From Pseudomonas orientalis (GTDB lineage Bacteria; Pseudomonadota; Gammaproteobacteria; Pseudomonadales; Pseudomonadaceae): DNA of 64,000 nucleotides. The notes below the pieces were generated by a model, which was not told the DNA's origin, searched no databases, and worked only from the letters and a program-made list of their open reading frames with translations. A program made the position numbers and the translations under genes. Below are positions 25,955 to 35,216 of the stretch, in pieces. The stretch covers positions 5,193,501-5,257,500 of the forward strand of contig NZ_CP094351.1 of NCBI RefSeq assembly GCF_022807995.1, in the 5' to 3' direction. The stretch's first letter is position 1. Each line of letters starts with the position of its first letter.

Positions 25955-26584
25955 CTACAGCAGCTTGTGTTCCATGGCGTATTTCACCAACTCGGCCAAG
26001 GAGGTGATATTGAGCTTTTGCATCAAGCGCGCCTTGTGGGTGCTGATGGTTTTGCTGCTCAGGGCCAACTGCACGGCGATGTCGTTGACGTTGGCGCCTT
26101 GTGCCAGACGTTCGAACACCGAGAATTCGCGCTCCGACAGCAGCGAATGCAGCGGCCGTGAATCCGTCAGGCCGACTTCGAAGACCATGCGGTCTGCCAG
26201 GTCCGGGTCGATATAGCGCCCGCCCGCCGCGACCTTGCGAATCGCCATCAGCAGCAATGCCGGGTCGCTGTCCTTGGTGGCATAACCGGCCGCGCCCACC
26301 TTCAGGGCGCGGGCGGCCATTTGCGCTTCATCGTGCATGGACAGCACCAGGATCGCCGGCGGGTTGCTCAACGCCCGAATACGCGCGATGGCCTCCAGGC
26401 CATTCACGCCGGGCATGGAGATATCCAGCAACACCACTTCGCACGGCACATGGCGCAGGGTCTCCAGCAATTGCTCGCCATTGCTTGCCTCGCCTACTAC
26501 CAGCAGGTCCTTGGCCAGGCCGATCAATTGCTTGATGCCTTCCCGGACAATCGTGTGGTCTTCGGCTACCAGTACGCGGATCAC
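25955..26584 (-). CDS. LuxR/NarL-family response regulator
   Basis: 209 residues. N-terminal receiver domain with phospho-acceptor D54 (VVLLDISMPGVNG) and acidic pocket E8/D9. The C-terminal LuxR helix-turn-helix is LLSEREFSVFERLAQG...NDIAVQLALSSKTISTHKARLMQKL. It is 19 bp downstream of the histidine kinase gene and surely its partner. The next operon is the polyamine-type ABC importer in the same direction, a possible target (inference). Confidence 0.95.
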   Translation of the reverse strand: MIRVLVAEDHTIVREGIKQLIGLAKDLLVVGEASNGEQLLETLRHVPCEVVLLDISMPGVNGLEAIARIRALSNPPAILVLSMHDEAQMAARALKVGAAGYATKDSDPALLLMAIRKVAAGGRYIDPDLADRMVFEVGLTDSRPLHSLLSEREFSVFERLAQGANVNDIAVQLALSSKTISTHKARLMQKLNITSLAELVKYAMEHKLL

Positions 26585-26602
26585 AGGGCTTTCCTCTTAT
26601 CG

Positions 26603-28597
26603 TTATGCATCCAACGGCACCGTGACGCTCAAGGTGGTGCCCTCCCCCAACTCGCTGACCAGGCTCAGTTGCCCGCCCATGATCAGCACCCGCTCGCGCA
26701 TGCCCACCAGCCCGAACGAGACCGGTCGCCCTTGAGCCTGCACGAAGCCGATGCCGTCATCGCTGATGGTCAGCCGCAGATCAGGGCCGTGTATGTCCAG
26801 CGTCAGTTCCACAGTATGCGCCTGGGCGTGGCGCATCACATTGGTCAGCGCCTCCTGCAGGATGCGGAACAGGCCGATGGCCTTGGCGTCGCTCAGCAGC
26901 GGCGGGTTTTCCGGGACGCGTACCAGGCAGGGAATCTGCGTGCGCGCTTCGAAGCGTCGCGCCTGCCATTCGATGGCCGAGGCAATGCCGGCATCGAGAA
27001 TCGGCGGGCGCAGCGCGGTGGCGACATCACGAACCAATTGAAAGAGCTGGGCGATCAGGCGCTTCATGCTGTTCAAGCGCTCGTTCAGGCCCGGGTCGAG
27101 TTGCGCATAGGCCAATTCACACATTGAAGTTTCCAGTTTGAGCACGGTGAGCATCTGCCCGAGTTCGTCGTGGACTTCGCGGGCGATACGCGCCTTTTCT
27201 TCTTCGCGTACCGTTTCCAGGTGGGCTGACAATTCGCGCAACTGTGCCTCGCTTTGCAGCAGGGCGACCACATAACGGCGGCGTTCGGTGACGTCAGTCA
27301 GGTAAACCACCAGGTACTCGCCGTCGGCAAAGCGCAGAAAACTCAACGACACGTCCGCCGGCAGGAGGCTGCCGTCGGCGCGCAGGCAATCGGTGGCGAA
27401 GGTCTGCGCGCCCTCCTCGCTGGCACGCGCACGCTTCCATAGGTTGAGCCAGCGGTCCATGGTCAGCGTCGGGTCGAAATCGACCAGCGGTCGCTCGATC
27501 AATGCCCCATCGCCATAGCCGAGCATGGTTTCGGCGGCGCGATTGGCGTAACGCACGTGACTGTCCCAATTGACCCACAGGATGCCGACCGTACTCTGAT
27601 CGATGGAAAACTGCGTCAACTGCAAGGCTTCGGCACCGGCGGCACGCGCGGCGCTTTCCTCCCGCGCTGCCAACAGGGCGTGCTCCAGGCTGCGCTGCTG
27701 GCGGCGCTGCCAGAGCAGCGCCGCGAGGCTGGCGAGCAGTAACAACCCCAACAGCACGCTGAGGTTTTTCCACAAGCCCATGGCGTCCGATGGACGCGGG
27801 TACTGGGGTTGCAGCCAGCGGCTGTGCAATTGGTCAAGGTCGCGGGCGGGTATCGCCCGTAACGCGCTTTGCATGATGCTCGCCAGTTCCGGCCACTCGC
27901 GCCGCGTGGCCACCCGCAGCAACTGCGGCAAGCCGATATCGCCGACCACCGCCAGCCCGGCAAACTCCGCCTCGCCGGACAAGCGGCCCAGTTGCGCCTC
28001 ATCCACCACCGCATAGCGGGCCTGCCGGCTCACCAATAACTGCAGGGCCTGGCGCTCCATGGGCACCCCTTGCAGGTTGAGGTTGGGATAGGTGCTGCGC
28101 AGGTAGTCGGCCACCGTGCTGGGCATGCGCACCGCGATGCGCGATTGGGTGTCGAGTTTTTCCAGTTCCACCGCGCCGCCGCCTTCGCGGATACCGACGA
28201 TATGCTGGGGCACGCGCATATAAGGGTCGCTGAACAACCACAGGCGCAAGCCGGCCGGGGTTTGCTGCAGGCCGGGAGCGATATCCACCTCGCCATCGCG
28301 CACGGCGGCTTCCAACTGCTGCTGATCGGGAAAGTTGCGCCAGGTCAGCTCGATGCCCAGGGCCATAGCCAGCCATTGCATCAACTCGACATTGGCCCCG
28401 GACAACCGCTGCAGCCGTCGGTCGTATTGCGCGTAAGGCGCCTGCAACACCAGGCCCACCCGCAGTTGGGGGTGCTGCGCCAGCCACGCACGCTGCTGCG
28501 CATTCAGTTGCGCCTGGGGCGCGACGGGGCCAGGCGCGGCGTTGCCCATCAAGGCAACACATAGACAGCCGATAACCAGCAGCAAGCGAAAACCCAT
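26603..28597 (-). CDS. Hybrid-sensor-type histidine kinase with periplasmic SBP_bac_3 domain
   Basis: 664 residues. The signal peptide is followed by a periplasmic SBP_bac_3 (amino-acid-binding-like) domain (residues ~40-265), one transmembrane helix (~278-298, LLGLLLLASLAALLW), a coiled linker, a PAS domain (~325-440) and a HisKA_3/HATPase core of NarX type with H476 in AREVHDELGQ and N/G boxes EALTNVMRHAQ and DDGIGF. It should sense a small solute in the periplasm. Related in layout to BvgS-like sensors, but with no phosphorelay domains, so it is a simple kinase. Signal unknown. Confidence 0.93.
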   Translation of the reverse strand: MGFRLLLVIGCLCVALMGNAAPGPVAPQAQLNAQQRAWLAQHPQLRVGLVLQAPYAQYDRRLQRLSGANVELMQWLAMALGIELTWRNFPDQQQLEAAVRDGEVDIAPGLQQTPAGLRLWLFSDPYMRVPQHIVGIREGGGAVELEKLDTQSRIAVRMPSTVADYLRSTYPNLNLQGVPMERQALQLLVSRQARYAVVDEAQLGRLSGEAEFAGLAVVGDIGLPQLLRVATRREWPELASIMQSALRAIPARDLDQLHSRWLQPQYPRPSDAMGLWKNLSVLLGLLLLASLAALLWQRRQQRSLEHALLAAREESAARAAGAEALQLTQFSIDQSTVGILWVNWDSHVRYANRAAETMLGYGDGALIERPLVDFDPTLTMDRWLNLWKRARASEEGAQTFATDCLRADGSLLPADVSLSFLRFADGEYLVVYLTDVTERRRYVVALLQSEAQLRELSAHLETVREEEKARIAREVHDELGQMLTVLKLETSMCELAYAQLDPGLNERLNSMKRLIAQLFQLVRDVATALRPPILDAGIASAIEWQARRFEARTQIPCLVRVPENPPLLSDAKAIGLFRILQEALTNVMRHAQAHTVELTLDIHGPDLRLTISDDGIGFVQAQGRPVSFGLVGMRERVLIMGGQLSLVSELGEGTTLSVTVPLDA

Positions 28598-28674
28598 GAT
28601 CCACGTCTCACATCACTGACAAATACCGATCAACCCATTAGGCTGCTGGAATCATTTCCGGCCGGGATTTAACG

Positions 28675-29643
28675 ATGCCACCTCGAAACCGTTCGGCACT
28701 GCCAGCATTGTGCCTGTCGCTGCTATTTACCAGCGCCTTTTCTGTTCAAGCCGCCGACGCGCCAGCACCCGTCGCGGAAAAACCCGCCGAACGCCAGCCC
28801 TTGCCCGAGCGCAGCGAGGCAGAAGCCCGCGCCCTCGAACGCCAGGTTGCGCAACAGGAACAACAACAATTGCAGGCCGGCAGCGATTCGTTCCTGGCCC
28901 TGTGGAAGCCCGCCAACGGTGCCGCCCCCCAAGGCGTGGTGATCATCGTGCCAGGCGCCGGCGAAAATGCCGACTGGCCGCAAGCAATCGGCCCGTTGCG
29001 TCGCAAACTGCCGGATGCGGCCTGGGGCACCCTCAGCCTGTCACTGCCGGACGTCAACCTGGATACCCTGCCGCCACGGGTCATCGAACCGCCCCAAGCG
29101 GCGGTCGATACCAGCAGCAAGGACGGCAGCACGGTCGCCAAACCGGTTGAACAGGCCGCCAGCGCGGAAGCCGAAGGCACCGACCCGGCGGTGGTACCGG
29201 GCGCCGATGAACAGGACAAGACCGACGCCAAACGTATCTTCGACCGCATCGATGCAGCCGTCGCCTTCGCCCAGACCCAGGGCGCCCGCAGTGTGGCCCT
29301 GCTCGGCCATGGCACCGGCGCATGGTGGGCTGCGCGCTATCTGAGCGAGAAACAACCTACCCAGGTGCAGAAACTGGTGATGGTGGCCGGCAAGACACCC
29401 GCCGCGCGTCAACCGGACCTGCAACAACTGGCGCCGGCGCTGAAAGTCCCTACGGCGGATGTGTTCTACCAGGACGGCGCCCAGGACGGCAAAAACGCAC
29501 TGGCCCGTATCCAGGCGGCCAAACGCGGCAAGAATGACGGCTACAAACAGGTGCAACTCCACGCCCTGCCCGGCAACGATGCCGCCGAGCAGGAGCAGCT
29601 ATATCGGCGAGTGCGCGGCTGGTTGAGCCCGCAGGCCGATTGA
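28675..29643 (+). CDS. DUF3530 family secreted alpha/beta-hydrolase-like protein
   Basis: 322 residues. The signal peptide is cut after about AFSVQAADA. A charged region of alternating Glu/Arg/Gln (residues ~38-68, likely coiled coil) is followed by an alpha/beta fold with VVIIVPGAGENADW and a GHGTGAWWAARYL nucleophile-elbow-like segment, where Gly-His-Gly-Thr-Gly replaces the usual Ser nucleophile motif. Such proteins are probably non-catalytic or use other residues. Function unknown. Divergent from the kinase gene. Confidence 0.8.
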   Translation: MPPRNRSALPALCLSLLFTSAFSVQAADAPAPVAEKPAERQPLPERSEAEARALERQVAQQEQQQLQAGSDSFLALWKPANGAAPQGVVIIVPGAGENADWPQAIGPLRRKLPDAAWGTLSLSLPDVNLDTLPPRVIEPPQAAVDTSSKDGSTVAKPVEQAASAEAEGTDPAVVPGADEQDKTDAKRIFDRIDAAVAFAQTQGARSVALLGHGTGAWWAARYLSEKQPTQVQKLVMVAGKTPAARQPDLQQLAPALKVPTADVFYQDGAQDGKNALARIQAAKRGKNDGYKQVQLHALPGNDAAEQEQLYRRVRGWLSPQAD

Positions 29644-29671
29644 ACACATTTTTCGAAAGTGTTGAATAACC

Positions 29672-29764
29672 AATGTGGGAGGGGGCTTGCCCCCGATAGC
29701 GGTGTGTCAGCTGCCCATGTGCTGACTGACACTCCGCCATCGGGGGCAAGCCCCCTCCCACATT
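29672..29764. repeat. REPIN between the DUF3530 gene and djlA-like gene
   Basis: Same family as 16668-16760, with one mismatch in the inner arm (GCCATC against GATAGC). It lies between convergent genes. Confidence 0.92.
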
Positions 29765-29776
29765 TGATCGGCGCTC

Positions 29777-30544
29777 TCAGCGAAAGTCCCGCCGCTCGCG
29801 AATCAACGCATAGGCGTTATGCAACTCGCGGGTACGCTCGGTCGCCTCGCGCACTTGCGCGGGGCTGGCGCCGCTGCCGGCGATCTTGTCCGGATGGTGG
29901 CGGCTGAGCAGGCGGCGATAGGCGCGCTTGATCGCCGAAGGCTCAGCGGTCGCCGTCACCCCAAGAATGCGCAACGCCTCCTGATAAGCCCCGGCACGAT
30001 TGACCAACGGCTTGCGCGCCGGCGCGTAATCGGAGGCCAACGCGCGGATTTGTTGCGGCGTCCAGCCCAGCCATTTACCCCACAACTCGATCAGGTCACG
30101 CTCGGCCTCATCCGCCCTGCCGTCCGCCCACGCCATACGCCAGCAGGCACGTAGAACGCCCTCGGCGGCATGGGGTTGCGACTTGAGCACGCGCAGATAA
30201 CGGCGCACCCGGTCGGTGCCGGACTTGCCGCGATTAAAGGCCATGATGGCTCGGCGCTGGGCCGGCTCGGTCATGTCCAGCGCTCGCATTTCCTGGCGCG
30301 CCTGCTGGATATGGCCGTCCACAATGCGGCCATTGCTTTTGGCCAGGCGCCCCAGCAGCACGAACAACAATTCGTCGTTGCGCAACGCGGGGCGCCCGCC
30401 CAGGCGTTCGCGCAGCTGCGCCCAACTGTGCAATTGCAGACGCCGATCCAGCGCCTGCCCCAGCAATGCACCCAACAAAGCCCCCGGAATACTGGCAATC
30501 GCAAAGCCAGCCCCGGCGCCGATCAGCGTCCCTGGCCACAACAT
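29777..30544 (-). CDS. djlA: DjlA-like membrane co-chaperone (TerB + J domain)
   Basis: 255 residues. A single N-terminal membrane helix (GAGAGFAIASIPGALLGALLGQ, residues ~7-30) is followed by a TerB-like central domain (LLGRLAKSNGRIVDGHIQQAR) and a C-terminal J domain with the HPDK motif (SRHHPDKIAG), which stimulates DnaK. Two codons short of murU: the gap is 1 bp, so the genes are cotranscribed (murU is upstream of it). Length and order match DjlA. Confidence 0.9.
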   Translation of the reverse strand: MLWPGTLIGAGAGFAIASIPGALLGALLGQALDRRLQLHSWAQLRERLGGRPALRNDELLFVLLGRLAKSNGRIVDGHIQQARQEMRALDMTEPAQRRAIMAFNRGKSGTDRVRRYLRVLKSQPHAAEGVLRACWRMAWADGRADEAERDLIELWGKWLGWTPQQIRALASDYAPARKPLVNRAGAYQEALRILGVTATAEPSAIKRAYRRLLSRHHPDKIAGSGASPAQVREATERTRELHNAYALIRERRDFR

Positions 30545-30545
30545 C

Positions 30546-31220
30546 CTAGCGTCCCGCTGTCAGCAAGGTTTCGACTTGCGCCAGGCGCTCAAGCGTTCCG
30601 ACATCCACCCAGCGTCCCTTCATGTGTTCACCCGTTACCTGACCCTTGGCCATCGCCGCGCGCAACAGCGGCGCCAGCTTGAAGGCACCCGCACTGCAAC
30701 CCGTGAACAATCGGGGGTCGAGCACGGAAATGCCACTGAAGGTCAGGTTATCGGCACCGGGCGCCGCATCATGAAGCACGCCGTCGTCCAGGTAGAAGTC
30801 ACCGCCGGACGGATGATGCGCCGGGTTGTCGACCATCACCAGATGGGCCAGGCCCTGGAGCGGTCGCTTCAATTGGCTGAAGTCGTAATCGGTCCAGATG
30901 TCGCCGTTGACCACCAGGAACGGCTCTTCACCCAGCAACGGCAGCGCCTGGAAAATCCCGCCGCCGGTTTCCAGGGGCTCGCCCTCGGCTGAATAACGGA
31001 TGCGCACACCGAACTGGGCACCGTCACCCAGGTAGCCTTCGATCTGCTGACCGAGCCAGGCATGGTTGATCACGATCTCGGTAAAGCCGGCCCTGGCCAG
31101 CGCTTCAAGGTGATACTCGATCAGCCGTTTGCCGCCCGCCTGCACCAGCGGCTTGGGAGTATGCAGCGTCAGCGGGCGCATGCGCTCGCCCTTGCCGGCC
31201 GCCAGGATCATCGCCTTCAT
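30546..31220 (-). CDS. murU: N-acetylmuramate alpha-1-phosphate uridylyltransferase
   Basis: 224 residues. A nucleotidyltransferase that makes UDP-MurNAc from MurNAc-1-P in the Pseudomonas cell-wall recycling shortcut that bypasses MurA/fosfomycin. The signature LAAGKGERMRPLT and PKPLVQAGGKRLIEYHLEAL are present, with metal-binding NGDIWTDYD. The start overlaps the amgK stop by 4 bp; amgK provides the substrate. Confidence 0.96.
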   Translation of the reverse strand: MKAMILAAGKGERMRPLTLHTPKPLVQAGGKRLIEYHLEALARAGFTEIVINHAWLGQQIEGYLGDGAQFGVRIRYSAEGEPLETGGGIFQALPLLGEEPFLVVNGDIWTDYDFSQLKRPLQGLAHLVMVDNPAHHPSGGDFYLDDGVLHDAAPGADNLTFSGISVLDPRLFTGCSAGAFKLAPLLRAAMAKGQVTGEHMKGRWVDVGTLERLAQVETLLTAGR

Positions 31221-32242
31221 ACGCAGGCCTCGGCCGGTTGGCGCAGGCTGCTGAGCAGCTCGCCCAGGTCACTCAACTCCGGTCGGTCGGCCAGCACCGC
31301 TTCTATATAGGCAAAGAAGCGCGGCACGTCCGCCAGGTAACGTGGCTTGCCATCGCGGTGACAGATCCGCGCGAAGATACCGATGACCTTGAGGTGACGC
31401 TGCACGCCCATCAGGTCGCTGGCACGCAGGAAGTCTTCAAAATCATCCTGCACAGGGATGCCCAACTGCCCGGCGCGCTCCCAGTAACCGCGCTGCCACG
31501 TTCGCACGCGGGCCTGGGGCCAACTGAGGAAGGCGTCCTTGAACAGGCAGGTAATGTCATAGGTCACCGGGCCGTAGACCGCGTCCTGGAAATCCAGCAC
31601 GCCCGGGCTGGGCTCGCTGATCATCAGGTTGCGCGGCATATAGTCGCGGTGCACCAGCACTTTGGGCTGGGCCAGGGCGCTGTCGATCAACCGGTCGCTG
31701 ACGCGCTGCCAGAGGGCCTGCTGCCGGGTATCAAGCTCGATACCCAGGTGACGGCGTATGTACCACTCGGGAAATAACTCAAGCTCGCGACGCAACAAGG
31801 CGACGTCATAACTGGGCAACGGCGCGTCCATCGGCAACTGCTGGAACGCCAGCAAGGCATCGATGGCATCGGCGAACAATTGATCGGCGTTTTGCTCGTC
31901 AATCACGTCCAAGTAGGTGTTTCGGCCCAGGTCATTGAGCAAAAGAAAGCCACGGGGCAGATCTTCTGCATAAATTTTCGGCACATTAATTCCCGATTTC
32001 GCGAGCAAATGCGCGATATCGACGAAAGGTTTGCAGTTTTCCTGGGGCGGTGGCGCGTCCATTACGACGAATGTATGCGCCCCACCCTCCCACCGGAAGT
32101 AACGCCTGAAACTCGCGTCGCTGCTGGCCGCGGTCAATGTGGCCGGGGGTACGGGGCCCCAGTCCTGAGCGTTGAAGAGAATCGGCAACTGCTCATCCAG
32201 CCAGACTTCCAGCTGTTGTAAACGTAGATCGTGCTCGGGCAT
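31217..32242 (-). CDS. amgK: N-acetylmuramate/N-acetylglucosamine anomeric kinase
   Basis: 341 residues. It phosphorylates MurNAc at C1 for MurU. Aminoglycoside-phosphotransferase fold with catalytic HRDYMPRN and metal-binding DFQDAVYGP. It opens the amgK-murU-djlA unit and is divergent from lptD with 130 bp between, the standard Pseudomonas arrangement. Confidence 0.97.
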   Translation of the reverse strand: MPEHDLRLQQLEVWLDEQLPILFNAQDWGPVPPATLTAASSDASFRRYFRWEGGAHTFVVMDAPPPQENCKPFVDIAHLLAKSGINVPKIYAEDLPRGFLLLNDLGRNTYLDVIDEQNADQLFADAIDALLAFQQLPMDAPLPSYDVALLRRELELFPEWYIRRHLGIELDTRQQALWQRVSDRLIDSALAQPKVLVHRDYMPRNLMISEPSPGVLDFQDAVYGPVTYDITCLFKDAFLSWPQARVRTWQRGYWERAGQLGIPVQDDFEDFLRASDLMGVQRHLKVIGIFARICHRDGKPRYLADVPRFFAYIEAVLADRPELSDLGELLSSLRQPAEACV

Positions 32243-32372
32243 TACAAGGGTCTCCGACGGCGCTAGCCGTCAAGCGGGGCATGCTTTATTATCACGCATC
32301 TTTTTCAGACCATCGAGAGGCGTGCGGCCCAAACCGCGGGCAGATGGCACGCAGGAAGCCCGGACTAATAAG

Positions 32373-35216
32373 ATGGCATTGAAATCCCCCGCGTTTCGTA
32401 GAAAATTTCCGTTGCTGGTAACCGGCAGTCTGCTGGCCTTGCAACCTTTCGCCACCTCATTCGTGGTCGCCGCGGAACAGTATGACTGCTCAGTCTCTGC
32501 TTCGGGTGCCTGGGATTGCGCGCCGAAGACGGCCGCCGCCCCATTGCCACCGCGCCCGGTGCATGACGGTTCTGCCGTCAGCTCGGCCAACAGCACGCCG
32601 CAGGGCGAGGCTGGCGGCAGCGTCGACGCCGAGCCCAAGACCATGCTGGTCACCGAAGCCAAGGGCCTTGGGCTGCGTTCGCGCAGCAAAGACTACAGCC
32701 ACCTGGACTGGGTGCCTCGCGAGAAACTGACCGCAGCACAGCTGGCCGAAACCGGCCCTTACTGCGGCGGTGCCTACATCGAGCCGACGCGTCCTGGCAT
32801 GAATGACAAGACGAACAAGAGCGATGCGCCGACCTTCATCGGTGCCAAGGCTTCTCGTTACGAGCAGGAACAGCAGGTCGCCACACTGGCCGGTGACGTC
32901 GTCATGCGCCAGGGCAGCATGCAGCTGGAGTCCGACGAAGCCAGCCTGTACCAGGCCGAGAACCGTGGCGAGCTGAACGGCAACGTGCGTCTGCGCGACA
33001 ACGGCGCGCTGATCGTGGGCGACCGTGCCCAGGTCCAGCTCGACACCGGCGCCGCCCAGATCGACAACGCCGAGTACGTGATGCACAAGTCGCGTATCCG
33101 CGGGAACGCGCTGTACGCCAAGCGTGCCGAGAACGCGATCATCCGTCTCAAGGACGGTACGTACACCACCTGCGAGCCGGACAGCAACGCCTGGCAGCTC
33201 AAGGGCAACAACATCACGTTGAACCCGGCGACCGGTTTCGGTACCGCGACCAACGCGACGTTGCGGGTCAAGAACATCCCGATCCTGTACACCCCTTACA
33301 TCTATTTCCCGATTGACGACCGTCGTCAGTCCGGCTTCCTGCCGCCGAGCTTCAGCACCGGCAGCGAGACTGGCTTTACCCTCGTGACGCCGTACTACTT
33401 CAACCTGGCACCGAACTACGACGCCACGTTGTACCCGCAATACATGACCAAGCGCGGCTTGTTGATGGAAGGCGAATTCCGCTACCTCACCAAATCCAGC
33501 GAAGGCCAGTTCGGCGGGGCGTACCTGAATGATGACAGCAACGAACGGGACAAACAGACCGATTCTGAAAAAACCCGCTACATGCTCAACTGGCAGCATA
33601 GGGGTGGGTTGGATTCGCGTCTGGCGACACAGGTCGACTACACCAAGATCAGTGATCCGTTCTACTTCCAGGACTTGAAGTCATATCAGGAAGGCGTTCA
33701 AAGCCGGGATTTCCTGAACCAGCAAGGTTCCGTGACCTACCGTGGAGACAGCTATCAGGCTCGTCTAAACCTTCAGGCGCTGCAGCTGGCGACGATTTCG
33801 CAGATCACGCCGTATGATCGACTACCGCAGATCACATTCAACGGTACTCTGCCGTTCCAACCGGCTGGGCTGCACTTCTCTTATGAGACCGAAGCAGTAA
33901 GGTTTGATCGAGATCTCAGAAGCGATAATGTTTTTGATAAAGATGGTGGGCCGTTCGATGCAAATGGAGTTCCCGTCGGTGAGGCGCGCCTGGATAAAAA
34001 CGTAACAGGCTTAACCCGTGCAAACGGTACTCGTCTGAACGTTGCGCCATCGGTCTCTTATCCGATGAACTGGTCCTACGGTTTTGTGACGCCTAAGTTG
34101 AAGTACGCCTACACCAAATATGATCTTGATTTGGATAGCACAGGTAAGAATGACATCATCGCCGCGCAGCGGGCCGCTGCTCAGCCTGGAGCAGCGCCTT
34201 ACGCTGGCGGGGTGTTCAACAGCTCCCAGGACCGCGCGATACCTATCGCCAGCATAGACAGTGGGCTGTACTTCGATCGCAAAACCAATTTGTTCGGTAA
34301 AGACTTCAACCAGACCCTTGAACCACGGGCCTACTACCTCTACGTACCGAACAAGGACCAGAGCGATATTCCGGTCTTCGATACCAGTGAATATTCGTTC
34401 AGCTATTCCTCGCTGTTCCGTGACAACCGCTTCAGTGGCTCCGACCGGATCGGCGACGAGAATAAACTGTCCCTGGGTGTCACCAGCCGCTGGATCGAAG
34501 ACAACGGCTTCGAACGCCAACGTGTTGCCGTAGGCCAGGCGCTGTACTTCAAGGACCGCGAAGTTCAACTGCCAGGCGTGCTGGCCACCGATCGCGACGA
34601 CGCGCGTACCGATGTATCGCCTATCGCCCTGGAATATGAGCTCCGCTTCAACCGCGATTGGCGTGCTACCGCCGACTACAACTGGGATACAGAAAGCCAT
34701 GCCCCACGTTCCGGCAGCGCGATGTTCCACTATCAGCCGGAAGACAACCCGAACAAGGTCGTCAACCTCGGCTATCGCTATCGCAATGATCAGATCGTCT
34801 ACAACCAGCTGACCGGCAAATGGCAGTTTGGCGGCGACTTCGGCCAGGTAGGTGATCCGAACTACGTGAAGGATTACTACAAAATCCAGCAGCACGACTT
34901 CTCGATGATGTGGCCAATCGTTCCACAGTGGAACCTGATCACCCGCTGGCAGTATGACTACGCCCGCAACCGTACCCTGGAAGCCTTCGGTGGTTTCGAG
35001 TACGACAACTGCTGCTGGAAACTGCGCGTCATCAACCGTTACTGGGTTTCCAACGACGAATACAGCCAGATCGCCCCACAGAACGAAAAGGGTGACCACG
35101 GGCTCTTCTTCCAGATCGTCCTCAAAGGACTCGGCGGCCTGACCGGCGCCAAGGTAGAGAGCTTCCTCGACAAAGGCATTGAAGGTTATCGTGAACGTGA
35201 AGACAAAGCTTTCTGA
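32373..35216 (+). CDS. lptD: LPS-assembly protein LptD
   Basis: 947 residues. An outer-membrane beta-barrel that, with LptE, inserts lipopolysaccharide in the outer leaflet. The signal peptide is about residues 1-33 (MALKSPAFRRK...VVAA), followed by an N-terminal cysteine pair (CSVSASGAWDC). The OstA/beta-jellyroll domain is around 150-300 (VVMRQGSMQLESDEA...), and a long barrel has the second disulfide cysteines (CCWKLRV). ATG 32373 is used; the open frame upstream to 32172 has no family match. The segment 33650-34200 has an unusual codon mix. It overlaps surA by about 20 bp. Confidence 0.97.
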   Translation: MALKSPAFRRKFPLLVTGSLLALQPFATSFVVAAEQYDCSVSASGAWDCAPKTAAAPLPPRPVHDGSAVSSANSTPQGEAGGSVDAEPKTMLVTEAKGLGLRSRSKDYSHLDWVPREKLTAAQLAETGPYCGGAYIEPTRPGMNDKTNKSDAPTFIGAKASRYEQEQQVATLAGDVVMRQGSMQLESDEASLYQAENRGELNGNVRLRDNGALIVGDRAQVQLDTGAAQIDNAEYVMHKSRIRGNALYAKRAENAIIRLKDGTYTTCEPDSNAWQLKGNNITLNPATGFGTATNATLRVKNIPILYTPYIYFPIDDRRQSGFLPPSFSTGSETGFTLVTPYYFNLAPNYDATLYPQYMTKRGLLMEGEFRYLTKSSEGQFGGAYLNDDSNERDKQTDSEKTRYMLNWQHRGGLDSRLATQVDYTKISDPFYFQDLKSYQEGVQSRDFLNQQGSVTYRGDSYQARLNLQALQLATISQITPYDRLPQITFNGTLPFQPAGLHFSYETEAVRFDRDLRSDNVFDKDGGPFDANGVPVGEARLDKNVTGLTRANGTRLNVAPSVSYPMNWSYGFVTPKLKYAYTKYDLDLDSTGKNDIIAAQRAAAQPGAAPYAGGVFNSSQDRAIPIASIDSGLYFDRKTNLFGKDFNQTLEPRAYYLYVPNKDQSDIPVFDTSEYSFSYSSLFRDNRFSGSDRIGDENKLSLGVTSRWIEDNGFERQRVAVGQALYFKDREVQLPGVLATDRDDARTDVSPIALEYELRFNRDWRATADYNWDTESHAPRSGSAMFHYQPEDNPNKVVNLGYRYRNDQIVYNQLTGKWQFGGDFGQVGDPNYVKDYYKIQQHDFSMMWPIVPQWNLITRWQYDYARNRTLEAFGGFEYDNCCWKLRVINRYWVSNDEYSQIAPQNEKGDHGLFFQIVLKGLGGLTGAKVESFLDKGIEGYREREDKAF

